From Ceratopteris richardii (lineage: Eukaryota; Streptophyta; Polypodiopsida; Polypodiales; Pteridaceae): a stretch of DNA of 64,000 nt. Shown here one piece after another: positions 35,115 to 48,200 of this stretch; the stretch's first letter is position 1, and the number at the start of each line of letters is the position of its first letter. The position numbers were made by a program, and so were the translations under genes. The stretch covers positions 142,978,907 to 143,042,906 of the forward strand of contig CM035408.1 of NCBI GenBank assembly GCA_020310875.1. Direction: 5' to 3'. The notes beneath the pieces were generated by a model that worked only from the letters and a program-made list of their open reading frames with translations, did no database searches and was not told the origin of the DNA.

Positions 35115-35126
35115 TGGTATCAGAGC
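35115..35126 (+). other. Primer-binding site of D
   Basis: TGGTATCAGAGC two bases after the 5' LTR, the perfect tRNA-Met-type Copia site. Confidence 0.92.
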
Positions 35127-35466
35127 AGGTCGTCGCTTCTTCTAGGGTGTCGTCGACACTCCTTCGTTTGTAGTCTCAGAATCGCACGAATTTTGGTGAG
35201 CATACTCACGTGTTTCCGAGATCAAAACAACTTCGCTCTGTGGTGCCAAAATCGCGATCTGAGCTCGTTTTGGCCTCCGAACACACTATCGTAGTGCTTG
35301 TGCAGGCTATTTCGTCCTTTTGTGCCAAAGGTATATACCAGTTTCTATTCGCCAGTTTAAGCGTCTCGAAGTCTGCTACAAGTCTAGCAGAACTCGTCTG
35401 GGCAGTTTCGTTCAACTTTTTGAGATACAGTCAATTTTCTGCATCAAGGTATTTTAGTCACCGGCC

Positions 35467-36546
35467 ATGGCTGAAAGTAGTGATGTATTTCGTATGTTGG
35501 CTATTGAGGATAAGTTGGATGGTACCAACTACCCATTATGGGCTTATATGATGCGACATGTTTTTGTTGCAAAAGGATTGTGGAACATTGTGCAGGGTGT
35601 TGAAAGACGTCCTGTTACACCTGTAACAACAGGTATTGCAAATACAGGTGCTGGAGTTGATGAAGATGGTGTCGAAGATGATATTCTGCAGATTCCTGTT
35701 CGTGCTGCTGTTTCTGTTGCACCTACTGCAGAGCAGATTCGTTGGGATGGCAGAGATGCCTAGGCACATGCATTGATAGCTTTGTCTGTCAAACGTACCA
35801 TTATTCCTCACATACACTCTTGCAGAACAGCCAGGGATGCTTGGGGTACACTTACCACATTTTACCAAGCTAGGAATGAGGCTCGTGTTGCTTATCTCCG
35901 AAAACAGTTGGAGAGTGAGCACATGAATGAAGGTGATTCCATGGACAGTTTCCTAACAAAGATCAAAGACTTGAAGGAACAATTGATTTCTGCTGACAAG
36001 GTTATACCAGATAGCTCACTTATGCAGACCGTTCTGAATGGTCTTCCTGATTCATATCAGAGTTTTGCTTCTACTCTTTGGTTATGATGAAAGGCAATCC
36101 AAATGCCTTGTCATTTGAGGAGTTAGTCTCTGTTCTGTTGCAGGAAGATCAGTCCAGGCAAAACAGGTCCATTATGCGTGTTGCAGATCAAGCTTTCCTG
36201 GCTAGTCATAAGGGCAAAGGAAAATGGAGCTCTTCTACTAGTAAGCAGAAATCTGCAAATGCTGCACATTTGAAGAACCAAGACAAAGATGAGAAAAAAT
36301 CAGAAAAGCAGAAATTGTTTTGTAAGTACTGTAAAGGGAATGATCATATCATAAAGAACTGTCCAAAACTGGTTGCTAAAGAGGCAAAGAAGAAAGAAGC
36401 TGGAATGGTTGTTGTAGAGGCCTCTACACCAAAAACAGAGTCTACAAATCTTGTGCAGGAAGAAGAATGGGCGTTTACTACTGTCTGCAATTTTGACCCA
36501 CCTTCTCATGATCAGTGCATGTCTGCAGTGGACTCAGATGTTGTAA
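35467..36546 (+). pseudogene. Copia D gag
   Basis: Starts MAESSDVFRMLAI at 35467. The gag domain shows YPLWAYMMRHVFVAKGLW and later AWGTLTTFYQ and LKEQLISAD. TAG at 35761-35763 replaces a Gln codon (Copia C has CAA). Near 36075 a one-base deletion relative to C shifts the frame. A CCHC zinc knuckle, CKYCKGNDHIIKNC, lies near 36321-36362. A one-base insertion near 36544 moves the reading back into the pol frame. The product would package element RNA. Confidence 0.9.
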
Positions 36547-39500
36547 TACTTTGACAGTGGGGCGACCAAACATATTACCTCGCAGCGCAGTTTCTTCTCT
36601 TCACTCGAGCCTGCCCCTACAGGGAATACTGTCACATGCGCCAACAACTCCTCTTATCCTGTTATGGGAGTTGGTAAGATCATTCTGACTACTATTGATG
36701 GTAGTTCTTTAACCTTGTCAGATGCTTTATTTGTGCCAGGGATCAAGAAGAATCTGTTATCAGTTTCTGCATTAGCCAAGATTGGCTTGGTTGTGAAATT
36801 TATTGATGACAGTTGTACAGTTCATGATCTGTCAAATGGCGATGTTATTATTGCTTCTGGCATTTTATGCCGTGGGCTGTATAAGCTCATAGACTATGAA
36901 AGATCTGTGAATGATTCGGCATGTGCAGTTCATGATTCTCAGGCTATGTCAGATGCAAAGCTTTGGCATGCACGCTTTGGTCATCTGAATTTTGCTAGTT
37001 TGCTACGTCTGCAGAAATCTGATATGGTGTCTTCTTTGCCCAGGCTTGAGGCACCCGAAAAACATGTATGTGAAGGCTGTATTTTGGGCAAAATGCAGCG
37101 TTCCTCCTTTCCAAAAGATGGTTCAGTTCGGGCTACGCAGAAATTGCAGCTTGTACATAGTGATGTCTGTGGTCCTATGCAGACACCCTCTTTTGGAAAT
37201 TACCTTTACTTCGTGACTTTCATTGATGATTTTTCTAGGCATGCATGGGTATATCCATTGAAGGCAAAGTCCAAAGTGTTCATGTGCTTTAAACAATTTT
37301 TGGTTTTGGCTGAAAATCTGTCAGCATATAAAATGGGCACCCTCCGTTCTGATCGAGGGGGGGAATATATGTCTTCTGATTTTAATGCATTTCTGGCTGA
37401 ACGTGGGATAAAACACCAGTGTACAGTGCCGTATACACCTCAACAGAATGAAGTTGCTGAACGAAAGAACAGGTCACTCATGGAGATGGCGAGGTGCATG
37501 GTCAAAAGTCAGGCTTTACCACATAGTTTCTGGCTTGAGGTTGTCATGTGTGCAGCATATGTACTCAACAGGTGTCCCACTAAGGCGCTGTAGTCTATCA
37601 CTCCATATGAGGCTTGGCATGACTGCAAGCCATCTGTTGCTCATCTGCGTGTTTTTGGTTGTTTGGCATATGCACTAGTGCCTGAACAACATCGTAGAAA
37701 ATTGGATGATAAGGCAGTAAAATGTATTTTTGTTGGGTATAGTTCTGAAAGTAAAGGATATCGTCTGTATCATCCACAGACTAAACGCATTCTGGTTAGC
37801 CGTGATGTTGTCTTTGTCGAAGATGCTATTCAGACATTGCTTTCATGTACTAAGGAGACATCTGTTAGCTCCAAAGACATGTATGATACTTTGATGCCTC
37901 TTTTTACAGGTAGACAGTCTAGTGCTGGTCCTAATGAGGCAACTTATCAGCCTTTGCAGGTTTCATATGACGATGCAGATCATTCCATTTCTGATGCAGA
38001 TTTACATGATGCACTTGTTGATGAGAGAGCTGATATTGAGCAGGCAAAAACTATGCCAAAATGGCTGGTGCAGACTTTGCATGACAGCAAATTAGATGCA
38101 CCTTTGTCATATCGTACTCGTTCAGGCTCTCATAGTGCCTCCTTTGCATCAGATTGCTATGCTATGGCTGCGTCTAGTCTCTATGGTGAGAATGAGCCTG
38201 TTTCTTTTGATGAAGCACAGAATTCAAAAAATTGGATGGCTGCCATGCAATCTGAATATGATGCTATACTGAAGAATGGTACATGGTGTTTATGTGACTT
38301 GCCTCCTGGCAAGAAGGCCATTGGCACTAAGTGGGTATACAAGCTGAAGCATAAACCTGATGGTACAGTTGACAAGTATAAGGCTAGGCTTGTTGCAAAG
38401 GGTTATGCGCAGGAAAGAGGCATTGATTTTGATGAGACCTTTGCACCTACATGGCGTATGACTACTGTTCGGAGCATTTGTGCACTTGCATCCCATCATG
38501 GTTGGAATGTACATCAGTTGGACATTAAAAAAACATTTTTGAATGGTGACTTGCATGAAGAAGTGTATGTTTTTCAGCCCCGTGGCTTTGTGCAGAAAGG
38601 GCATGAAAACCAGGTGTGCAGGTTAAAGAAGGCATTATATGGTTTAAAGCAAGCACCACGTGCTTGGTATGAGAAGATACATGCCTATCTGATTGCACAT
38701 GGTTTTGAGAATAGTCCAACTGAAGACACCTTATATGTTAAGCGTGCTAATGATGTGCTTCTGATCATTGTTGTCTATGTTGACGACATGCTGCTGAATG
38801 GTCCTATTGAGAAGCATATTGCTGATTTCAAGGCTGATTTGCATGCCTCATTTGAGATGTCTGATTTAGGACATTTGCATCACTATTTGGGCATTCAGTT
38901 TATGCAAGTTGATGATGGGATGGCTTTGTGTCAAACAAAATATATTGACACATTATTGCAGCATTTTGGCCTGGAAGACTGTAAGACTATTACTACTCCT
39001 ATGGAGATAGGTTTACCATTGAGTCTTCATGATGCTGGAGATGCATTTGATGCTGTTCTCTATCAGCAGGCTGTTGGATGCTTGATTTACTTATGCATTA
39101 CTCGGCCAGATATTCAGTTTGCTATCTCACAGATGAGCAGGTTTATGCATTGCCCAGGAGTCACACATTGGAAGGCGGTTAAGCGCATCTTTCCCTACTT
39201 GAGTGGTACTCGGCTACTTGGGTTGTTTTATCCCAAGGGGGGATCACTACCGCTAGATTTGCATGCTTTTTCTGACTCAGATTGGGCTGGTTGCTATGAC
39301 ACTCGTGTGTCCACCAGTGGTTTTTGCTTCATGCTTGATAGCTCATGTATATCTTGGTTGAGCAAGAAGAAGCCTACTCTGGCCACTTCTAGTTGTGAGG
39401 TTGAGTATAGGGCAGCTTTCACAGCGACTGTTGAGTGTGTGTGGCTCAGACGCCTTATGGCTGATTTGGGTGTTGGCCAGTCTTCTGCCACCACCATCTT

Positions 39501-39732
39501 CACTGACAGTCAGAGCGCATTGGCAGTTGCGAGGAACCCTGTGTTCCATGCTCGCACTAAGCACATTGAGGTGCATTATCACTATGTCAGGGAGAGGTTC
39601 TCTATTGGGAAGATCAGCTTGGCATATCTGCCCACACAGGAGAACATAGCAGACCTTTTCACGAAGGCTCTGCCTAGGGAGAAGTTTGAAGCTTTCCGCA
39701 AAGCTTTGGGCTTACTTCCTTTTGTGGAGTGA
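36547..39732 (+). pseudogene. Copia D pol (PR-IN-RT-RH), one nonsense codon
   Basis: One frame from YFDSGATKHITS (protease motif DSG, 36547) to the stop at 39732, interrupted only by TAG at 37591-37593. Integrase: LWHARFGH, CEGCILGK, HSDVCGP, TFIDDFSRHAW and the Asn/Glu region near 37450. RT: GTKWVYKLK (38330), QLDIKKTFLNG (a K replaces the usual A of DIKxAFLNG) and VYVDDMLLNG near 38780. RNase H: FSDSDWAGCYD near 39270 and ARTKHIEVHYHYVRE near 39550. Internal Met 37663 is only the first Met after the stop. The enzyme set is complete apart from this codon and the gag shifts. Confidence 0.92.
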
Positions 39733-39789
39733 TTTCCACATAGCTTGGCACTTCGTTATACATGAGTGCCAGCTCCTTGTTCACCGCAT

Positions 39790-39806
39790 CACTCCCAGGG
39801 GGGATT
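39790..39806 (+). other. Polypurine tract of D
   Basis: CCCAGGGGGGATT immediately precedes the 3' LTR. Confidence 0.75.
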
Positions 39807-40036
39807 TGTTGATATATTTAGGTAGTGATGTGTGTGAACACACTAGGACCGTCGGGGCACTTTTTTCCCTCTTTAGGAGGTTTTTTTCCCTCGGCTTGTA
39901 TATACGCCTATTGCCCTAATGGGCTACTTATCTTTGTACATTCTCTAGTAATACATTCAGTATTGTGTGTTGTGCTCCAAGCTTCTTCTTCTTCCTTGTG
40001 ATGTTCGCGTGCTTCCGCAAACATCTAACTCCAACA
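39807..40036 (+). repeat. D 3' LTR
   Basis: 230 bp, matching the 5' LTR except for a few changes (GCTGCGG versus GTCGGGG, TTGTTCAC versus ATGTTCGC, GCAG versus GCAA). Confidence 0.93.
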
Positions 40037-41195
40037 ATACACCCATAGATTCTAATGTATGAAAGGTCTAGTTTCCTTCCAATACATGCCTCCTCAGGTG
40101 TCATGTCATCTACCCCTGATGCGGGACACCCATTCCTCAAGTACACAATAGTAGATATAGCATCTGCCCAATATGTTAAAGGCATATTCATTTCATTTAA
40201 CATACTCCTAGCAATTTCAACAATATATCTATTCTTCCTCTCGGCCACCCCATTTTTTTTGGGAGTATACCTACAAGTGATTTGCCTCCTTATCCCTTGT
40301 TCTTGCAAGAAATCACAAAAGGCATGGGAGAAGTATTCTCCCCCTCCCTATGACCTTAGGGTTTTGATGTAGCAGCCTGTCTCCTTTTCAACTTGTGCCT
40401 TGAATCTTTTGAACACATCAAACACATTTCATTTTTGCTTTATACAATACAACCATACTTTTATTGAGTAGTAATCTATGAAGGTTAGAAAGTACCTATT
40501 ACCTTCAAGAGAGGGCTCTTTGGTTGGCCTTCACACATCTGTGTGCACAAGGTCTAACACACCATGTGCTACATATCCACTCTTCTTGAAGAGCTGCCTA
40601 GTAGACTTGCCTAGTTGACAAGCATCACACATCTCATGCAACGTTTGTAATGAAAAATGTGGTAAAAATCTTACCAATTTCCTCTTCTCCATGTCTTTCA
40701 ACCTTTGAATGTTGATGTGACCACACTTTTTATGCCACAAATCCAAATCTCCAATCTTCTTGTCTGCATAGGTGATGAACATTGCCTTATTGCTTTGTCC
40801 TTTGCCAATGTCAAGAGTCAACATCCTTCCTTCCTTCTTTCCTTTGGCTATCACCTCATAGACATTCCTTGGATCTTCAATAAAGCATTCTATGTGGTTG
40901 AACTCGACTTGGTATCCCTTTTCAACCACCTATCCAACATAGATTAAGTTCTTTGTAATAGTAGGAACATGCAATACCTCATATAATCCTCTTGCTTTGT
41001 GGTTGCCTTCAAGCTTCGCATCTCCCATTTGTTGTATCTCATGCTTTTTGTTGTATCATGTCTCCACAAAGCCTCTTTGCTTGGGTGCTTGAAGATTGCT
41101 GAAGTACTCCTCTTTACCTGACATGTGGTTACTACAACCACTATCTATATACTGCACCTCATCATGTGGTTGACCTTTGCTACTATCCTTCATAG
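40037..41195 (-). pseudogene. Copia E protease to integrase core
   Basis: The minus strand shows the protease region (YIDSGCSNHMSG, near 41130), GAG-pre-integrase with LWHKKCGH and CDACQLGK (40929-40531 open), HTDV followed by a stop, and TFIDYYS in place of the usual IDD motif. The integrase block VAERKNRYIVEIARSML lies near 40230. It is cut at YGCI by Copia D and resumes at 34877. Several stops and a shift near 40940 make it non-functional. Confidence 0.85.
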
Positions 41196-42149
41196 CTAAC
41201 AAATGCTCATTTTCTTAGTTTGTTGAGGAGTTAGCATAATTACCTTGCCCTTTGTATTATTCCCACCTTGCTTTTGCCAACAATCTTTGGCATAGTGTCC
41301 TTGCTTCCCACAATTAAAGCATCCATTTGAGTTGGAGTAGCCTTGACATGCATATCTTCCTTCTCTACCTCTTCCTCTTCCTCTTACTCTTGATGATTCA
41401 CCTTCATCTTGTCTTGATTGACTCACTTGATAGCTTTAGCTACCTTTTTGGTAGTTTCTTCTACCTGTTCCTCTTGAACCACCTCTGTTCCCTTCGCCTC
41501 TTCCTCCTTTGTGTGCATAGGAGCATTGGTCTTGGGTGCCCTTGGACTTGTTGCCTCCATGAATGAGCTCCTCAGTCACCATAAGAGAAGTAAGTTGCTA
41601 AAAATCTAGTAATGAATCCCATACATACATAGAGTTTTTGAATGCCTTCCATTCATCATCTTCTCTAAGCCCATTAAGTGTATGGGCAACTAGGTCATCA
41701 TCATCTATAACACATTGTATTGAACCAAGTGCATTTGAGATCTCTTTTACTTTGAGTATGAAGTCATTAATGATCTAATTTGATGACTTCCTAAGGTTTT
41801 TGAGTTCATTCTTGAGCTGAATTTTTCTAGACTGTGTAGAGGTAGAGTAAAATCTTTCTAAGCACTCCCAAACCTACTTAGATGTATTTAGGTCTTGGAT
41901 ATGACCTATCATGGAGTTGCTTATGTCTTGAGATAAAATGAAGATAACTCTCCTATCTCTTTCTTCCCACACTCTAATGGCTCTCCTTTGATTCTCAAAA
42001 GGTGTATGTGGATCTATGTATGGCTTCACCTCAGCACCACTAACCAACCCCCAAAGACCCTTTTCCATGAGGAAGTTAGAGATTCTAAACTTCCAAGGTT
42101 GGTAATTGCTCTTTTTAAGCTTCTCAATCTGATTAATATAGTCTCCCAT
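41196..42149 (-). pseudogene. Copia E gag
   Basis: Start chosen at MGDYINQIEKLKK (42149), because the upstream open frame runs back through the leader and primer site into the LTR. Gag motifs: YQPWKFRISNFLMEKGLWGL and SNSMIGHIQDL. TAG at 41874-41876 replaces the Gln of KQVW, and a second TAG follows KSSN. After an Arg/Gly-rich tract comes a perfect zinc knuckle, CFNCGKQGHYAKDC (about 41280-41320). Confidence 0.85.
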
Positions 42150-42382
42150 TATGTATGAAACTATAAAGTGGCTCCTAATCCCTCCTTGGATTGTGATATA
42201 TGTGAGAAAGAATGATATGTTACCTTCCCAACAAGAGTCTCCACTTGTCATGAACTTTCCATGATGATAGAAACTCCCCCTTGCTTCAAATCCTTCTTCA
42301 AATCTTGCTAGTCTTTGCTTCAATCCTTGGCTCTCAAGCAACTTCAAGGCCTCCTCGTGATGTCCTAAATGCTCAATGATGA

Positions 42383-42394
42383 TCTCTGATACCA
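42383..42394 (-). other. Primer-binding site of E
   Basis: The minus strand reads TGGTATCAGAGA, one base different from the standard tRNA-Met-type site and one base from the LTR. Confidence 0.88.
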
Positions 42395-42395
42395 C

Positions 42396-43194
42396 TGATG
42401 GAGTACATCCACTCCTAATTGCAACAAAAGAATCATAGGTCCTTCCTAGGACCAAATAGTTCATTACCACAGTCCACCAAGAGTTGAATTTCTCTTTGGA
42501 CCTGAAAAGTGAAGCTATGAAATTTTGTACAGTAACAATAGATAGTATGGCTTTCTAACAAGTGAAAGATCACTCAATTGGGAGAATGTTATAGGTATCA
42601 ACCTCCCTTCACAAGACAAATTTGAAATTGTCCAAACAGGTAGCTTGCACCTATGTGTACCTTCCAACACACATACACTTGGGAATATGCAGAGATCAGA
42701 CTAGAGAGCTTTCAAGCTCAATATACTCAAGGATAATGAACACTTAATACTAAGATTAAAAGAAATATTACAATCATAGGAACAAAATGAGCTATCTCGC
42801 AAATAAATCAGACTACTACACATGAAATAGATATGGGTGATCAAAGATCACTTCCTATGAGAAAACTCTAGCAAGCAAGGGGCTTGCTTAGCTAAGGGCT
42901 AGCTTAGACCTGGAGTAAACACTCCTAATGAGACCCTAAAAGTGCTCAAATGGTAGAGGAGGATGGCCATGACTTTGCACCATGTGTTTGCTTATAAAAT
43001 GCTCAAAAAAGTAGTTGTAAATTTGAATGCAAACATGCCCTCCAAATGATCTCGACTTTTCTCCATCAATTGGGTGAGTAAAGAGTTGCGAAAACTCTTG
43101 GAAAAGTGCTTATATATCGTACCAAATCGTGTGAGTGATGTGGTACTTCAATTTAGCGTGAGTTCCCACACTTGAGATTGCTAAAATTCTAACA
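42396..43194 (-). repeat. E 5' LTR
   Basis: 799 bp, plus-strand ends TGATGGAGTACATCC and ATTCTAACA. It pairs with 32070-32857. Confidence 0.9.
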
Positions 43195-43944
43195 CTAGTA
43201 TAGTTTCAAGAATTTCCATATTCATTTGATTGGTTTACATTTTAAATCAAAAAATGAAGGTTTTTCCAATGTTAAGAATTATTTTCTAAACAAATTTTGC
43301 ATAAATGCATACATGCATACATATTTATACCAACATGTTAATAGATATATGTAGAATTACATGCATACCCAAACACAAACATACACACCTACATATACCT
43401 GCATGCATACATGTATACATACATACATTTTGGAACATCAAGCTTTCATTATTCTTGAGGTGGACATAAACTTCATCAAATCCATCATTTGAATGATGCC
43501 ACAATATACTCCTTGTAGATTTTTATTTGCATTCATTAATTGTATTGAGTGATTAATCACATATGGTCACTTTCTCATGTAAGTTGCAAAGCATTTACCT
43601 TTGCAAAAAGGAAAAGTAAAAGGCCTAAACGCACAAGTTAGAAGTGGTTGGGATTGATTCTCAATCAATCAATAAAAAAGTAGATATGACTTCAACTTTC
43701 TCTTTTCTAGATTGTAGGAAAAGATTCCAATCAATCTAAACAAACAAACCTGCCTATTTTTGAATTCAAATTCATGGAGAAAAGACATGGACATATCCTC
43801 AAGAGTCTATATAAAGACTCCACAACATTGGTAAATTAAGTGGAGTGATGATATGAAGCAATAAATATACTCTTTGATCATTGCTTGGTGCCATTTCTAT
43901 TCACTAATCCTTCCTAAGATTCAATCAAATTGCAAAGATTCTTG
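43195..43944. other. Spacer without a recognised gene
   Basis: AT-rich, with ATACATACATGC-type microsatellite stretches near 43300-43430. No coding motif or LTR was seen. Confidence 0.6.
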
Positions 43945-44172
43945 TGTTGATATATTTAGATAGTGATGTGTGTGAACACACAGGACCCTCGAGGTACCTT
44001 TTTCCCTGTTTAGGAGGTTTTTTCCCTTGACTTGTATATATGCCTATTACCCTAATGGGAAACTTATCTTTGTACATTCTATGGTAATAAATTCAATATT
44101 GTGTGTTGTGCTCCAAGCTTCTTCTTCTTCCTTGTGCTCTTCCCATGCTTTTGGAGACCTCGAACTCCAAAT
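43945..44172 (+). repeat. C 5' LTR
   Basis: 228 bp from TGTTGATATATTTAG to GAACTCCAAAT, where the final CA of D has become AT. Confidence 0.9.
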
Positions 44173-44174
44173 AT

Positions 44175-44185
44175 TGGTATCAGAG
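44175..44185 (+). other. Primer-binding site of C, interrupted by Copia B
   Basis: TGGTATCAGAG is present. Its last five bases, CAGAG, are repeated at 50651-50655 as the target duplication of B, after which the C leader resumes (TAGGTTACTGC; D has CAGGTCGTCGC). Confidence 0.93.
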
Positions 44186-45218
44186 TGATGGAGAGTGTTA
44201 ATCTCCAAAAGAACAACCTACTCTTGAATTTAGAACACCTCTATATCAAGAGTAAGTCAAAACCTTCACCAATTTAAGATATCAATGACCAAATATCAAT
44301 TTCTTGACTAAACTGTGAAGAAGGAAATTCCTCAGAAAGTCTGCTGTATAGATCTTGCTCATTGACTGAGTAAATGTGTAAAGTTTTTTATGAAACTTTG
44401 CACAAGGTGTCGCCTAAAGATTGCGCACCTTCTCCAAGTTAAATTACTTCAAAAGGTTTAGTAGATCTTGAGAAATCTACTTACCAAGTCAGATATGTCT
44501 AAATCTGCACTTTTGAGAAGTCGATTTGGACACCCCTAACTTCTTAAGTTTAACTCTCTCAGTATAGAACCCGTTTAAGCAAATGCTTCTAGTCACGAGT
44601 AGCTTACCTTCCAACTTAGAGATTAAGTGCTTACTTGCACAAAACTTTAAACTGTGGAGTGAGAAATGATCAAATCATTAAGATCGAAATTTGCGCCTGT
44701 TTCAGGAACCAGTGAGTACTTTCTCACATGTAAATGTTCCTACACACAATTCTCTTAGCCTGATCACAATTAGACTCTCAAACTCTAGCCATATATTGAT
44801 TAACTATGGACTTAGATATCTCCAAAAGGAATTCACAAAAGATCTCACACAGGAAGAAAACACAGAAACATCGGGCGCAAGTTTTCCTTCTATTTCTCAG
44901 AAATTTACAACTGAGTGAGGATGGAGAATTCAACTCACTTCACATGTGTCTAATAACATTCTCAACTTGTCAATACACTATTCTCATGGTCTCTTATTGT
45001 CTCCACTATTGCCCCGACATTTTTTCCAAGTATTTATAGGCAAATATGTACAAATTTATGACTATTAAAAACTCTAAGTGATCTATGTCTTCACTAATGT
45101 ACATATGTGTACATATCATTCATCCTGTGAATGTAGCCATCTTCTTTGCTTCAAAACTTGATCTCATCTCCATCCTTTGTCTTTCAAATCTTCAATTGAT
45201 GATTGGTCTGCACCAACA
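44186..45218 (-). repeat. B 3' LTR
   Basis: 1033 bp; the minus strand begins TGTTGGTGCA and ends CTCTCCATCA. The polypurine tract (minus ATTGAGGGGGAGC) adjoins at 45219-45231. Confidence 0.95.
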
Positions 45219-45226
45219 GCTCCCCC

Positions 45227-48200
45227 TCAATCATCAATTGAGGTTTCTCTTATCTTCTTTATACCTGCCATGTCTTTAAACTTCTGTAGCTTTGGTCCAT
45301 CCAAGCTTTTTGTAAGCATATCAGCTATCTGATCTTTTGTTGAAGTATGAATGACTTCAATCTCCTTATCCATCACCTTCTCTCTTAGAAAGTGATATTG
45401 TATCTCAATGTGTTTGGTCCTGGCATGAAAAACAGGATTAGCAGCTAGATATAATGAACTCATGTTATCACCATAAATGATAGGTATGCTCTGTATAGTA
45501 TCAAAACTCTTCATGAGAGTTTTAAGCCAAATCACTTCTTTTGCAGCTTCAACCATGCCTTTGTATTCTGCTTCTGTAGATGACAAAGCAACTGTATGTT
45601 GCTTCTTTGAGCACCAAGAAATTAACTTATCTCCCACATAACACATGTATCCATAGGTTGACCTTCTATCATCTGGATTACCTGCCCAATCTGCATCACT
45701 ATAGATCTTGATATTTGTATCTGATGTAAAACCATAATACGAACCTTCTTTGAGTGTACCCTTAATGTACCTCAACACTCTTTGACCTGCAATCCAATGC
45801 TCTTTCCTAGGACAATGCATAAATTGAGACAAAACTCTAACTGCATATGATAAATCAGGTCTAGTTAAAGTAGCATAGATAAGACTACCAACCAAACTCT
45901 GATATTGTCTCATGTCCTTGAATTCTTCACCTCCAAATTTACTCAATTTGTGATTCACCTCCATTGGTGTAGGTGCTACCCTACAATCATTCATTTTAAA
46001 CTTGATTAACAAGTTCTTCAAATACCTTTCTTGGGTCACAAATACTCCATGTTGAGTATATGTAATCTCCATGCCCAAGAAGTATGACAAGTCTCCCAAG
46101 TCACTTATTTTGAACTCCTTCTCCATTTGCTTCTTTAGTCTTTGTATTCCTTCCTCATCTGTACCTGTAAGGATTATATCATCAACATATATGCACATGT
46201 ATATGAAACCATTATCACTTGCTTTGATAAGCAAGCTACTATCTGCTTTAGACACCTGAAATCCAAGTTCTTTCAAGAACTTTACAAGTCTATAATTCCA
46301 TGCCCTTGGGGCCTGCTTCAAGCCATACAAAGCTCTCTTGAGCTTGCACACATGATCTGGATACCTTTTATCTCTGAACCCTTGAGGTTGCTCCATGAAC
46401 ACATCATCTGAAATATAACCATTCAAAAAAGCATTTTTTACATCAAGTTGACATAACTTCCAACCTTTACATGCAGCAATAGCTATAAGTGTCCTGATAG
46501 TTGTCATCTTTGCAACAGGACTATAAGTCTCATCATAATCAACACCATATGTCTGAGCAAACCCTTTGACAACAAGTCTAGCTTTGTACCTAGACACACT
46601 TCCATCTGCAAATCTTTTTGTCTTATAAACCCACTTACATCCAATGATCTTCTAGCTATTTGGCTTTGGAACCAAATCCCATGTTTGATTCTCCAACAAT
46701 GCATCATATTCTTCCTGCATAGCTTTCTCCCAATTTTCTTTACCTTTTGCCTCTTCATATGTAGAAGGGTCTTCATCTGCTTTAATCATGTAAGCATAAT
46801 CTTTGGTAGCCAAAAATGAAGTATCATAGCTATACCTTGTAGGTTGCCATTTGTTCCTTGTAGACCTCCTAAGTTCTCCACTTCTTGAGGTTTCTGGTTC
46901 TTCATATTCAGGATCAAACCTTGGTGTTTCTTCCACTTCAACCTGCACTTCATTATTCTCTTGCTCATCAAATATCTGAACCTTTGATTTACCTTTCCTT
47001 TGGCTCACAATTTCTTCATCATCTGTATTAATATTGATAGTACCTGCATACCAAGTACCTTGCTCATCAAATGTAACATCTTTTGATACAAGAAAATGTT
47101 TTGTGGATGGATTCCACAACCTGTATCCCATCTGCTTATCATCATAACCAATAAACACATATTTTTCAGCTTTAGGTTCCAATTTGTGCCTTAATTGTGA
47201 TGGCACATATGCATAGGCCAAACATCCAAATACTTTGCAATGGTCTAGTGTAGGTCTCTTACCCCACCATGCCTCATAAGGTGTCATTCCCTGCAAAGCT
47301 TTACATGGTAACCTATTGACCAAATAAGTAGCTATATTTACAGCCTCAGCCCACAAATAATTAGGGCAATTTTTCTCCTTCATCATGGACCTTGCAAACT
47401 CAACAAGAGTTCTATTTCTCCTTTCTGCTACACCACTTTGTTGAGGAGAGTACCTGCAAGTAACCTCTCTTTTTATACCTGCATCCCACAAGTAATTACT
47501 GAATTCATTAGAGAAATACTCTCCCCCTCCATCTGACCTTAGTCTTTTTAACTTATGTCCTGTAATTCTTTCTGCATATGCATGATAGTGTTTAAATGTA
47601 TTAAACACTTCTGACTTATCTTTGATCACATAAATAGTGATCCATCTAGTAGCATCATCAACATAAATCACATAATACCTTGACCCATTTATACTGAAAT
47701 CCTTTGATGGTCCCCACACATCTGTATGTACCAACTCAAGCTTCTCTGAGTACATAAAACCATGCTTGGAATAGGAATGCTTATGAGCCTTACCTAATTG
47801 ACATGCCTCACATCTGTATGTCATATGTTGACCTGCAACATTAGGCAATCCAAGCACTGAACCATTATTAATCATGTCTTTAATACCTCTTTCATTGAAA
47901 TGTCCAAGCCTCTTGTGCCAAAGATCTAACTCAGAAATCTTATGTCCTCCATATGTGAACATGGCATGACCAATATTACCTTGAATCTTCAATGTGAACA
48001 ATCTTCCTTCTTTCTTCCCTGAAACAATTTGTTTATACCCATTGCTAGGGTCTTCCACAAACACTCCTTCATTAGTGAACCTTACTTCATAACCTTTTTC
48101 CACAATTTGTCCTACACTTATCAAATTCTTAGGAATTGTAGGAACATACAAGACCTTACTCAATAAGGTGCTACCATCCTTGGCCTTCACTGATCCAATT

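Larger units (their letters stand above)
34883..40036 (+). mobile_element. Copia element D, complete, inserted in E
   Basis: 5154 bp flanked by ATACA (34878-34882 and 40037-40041), within the integrase gene of E. LTRs are 230 bp each and differ at about six positions. The order is LTR, perfect primer site, gag, protease, integrase, RT, RNase H, polypurine tract, LTR. Two nonsense codons and two one-base indels inactivate the frame. Copia C and G are older members of the same family. Confidence 0.96.
32070..43194 (-). mobile_element. Copia element E, split by Copia D
   Basis: Minus-strand Copia with a 788-bp 3' LTR (32070-32857) and a 799-bp 5' LTR (42396-43194). The net length is about 6 kb once D (34883-40036 plus TSD) is removed. 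The order gag, protease, integrase, RT, RNase H is complete, but every gene is broken by stops or shifts. The bases flanking the outer LTR ends (ATATA and CTAGT) do not match. Confidence 0.92.
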
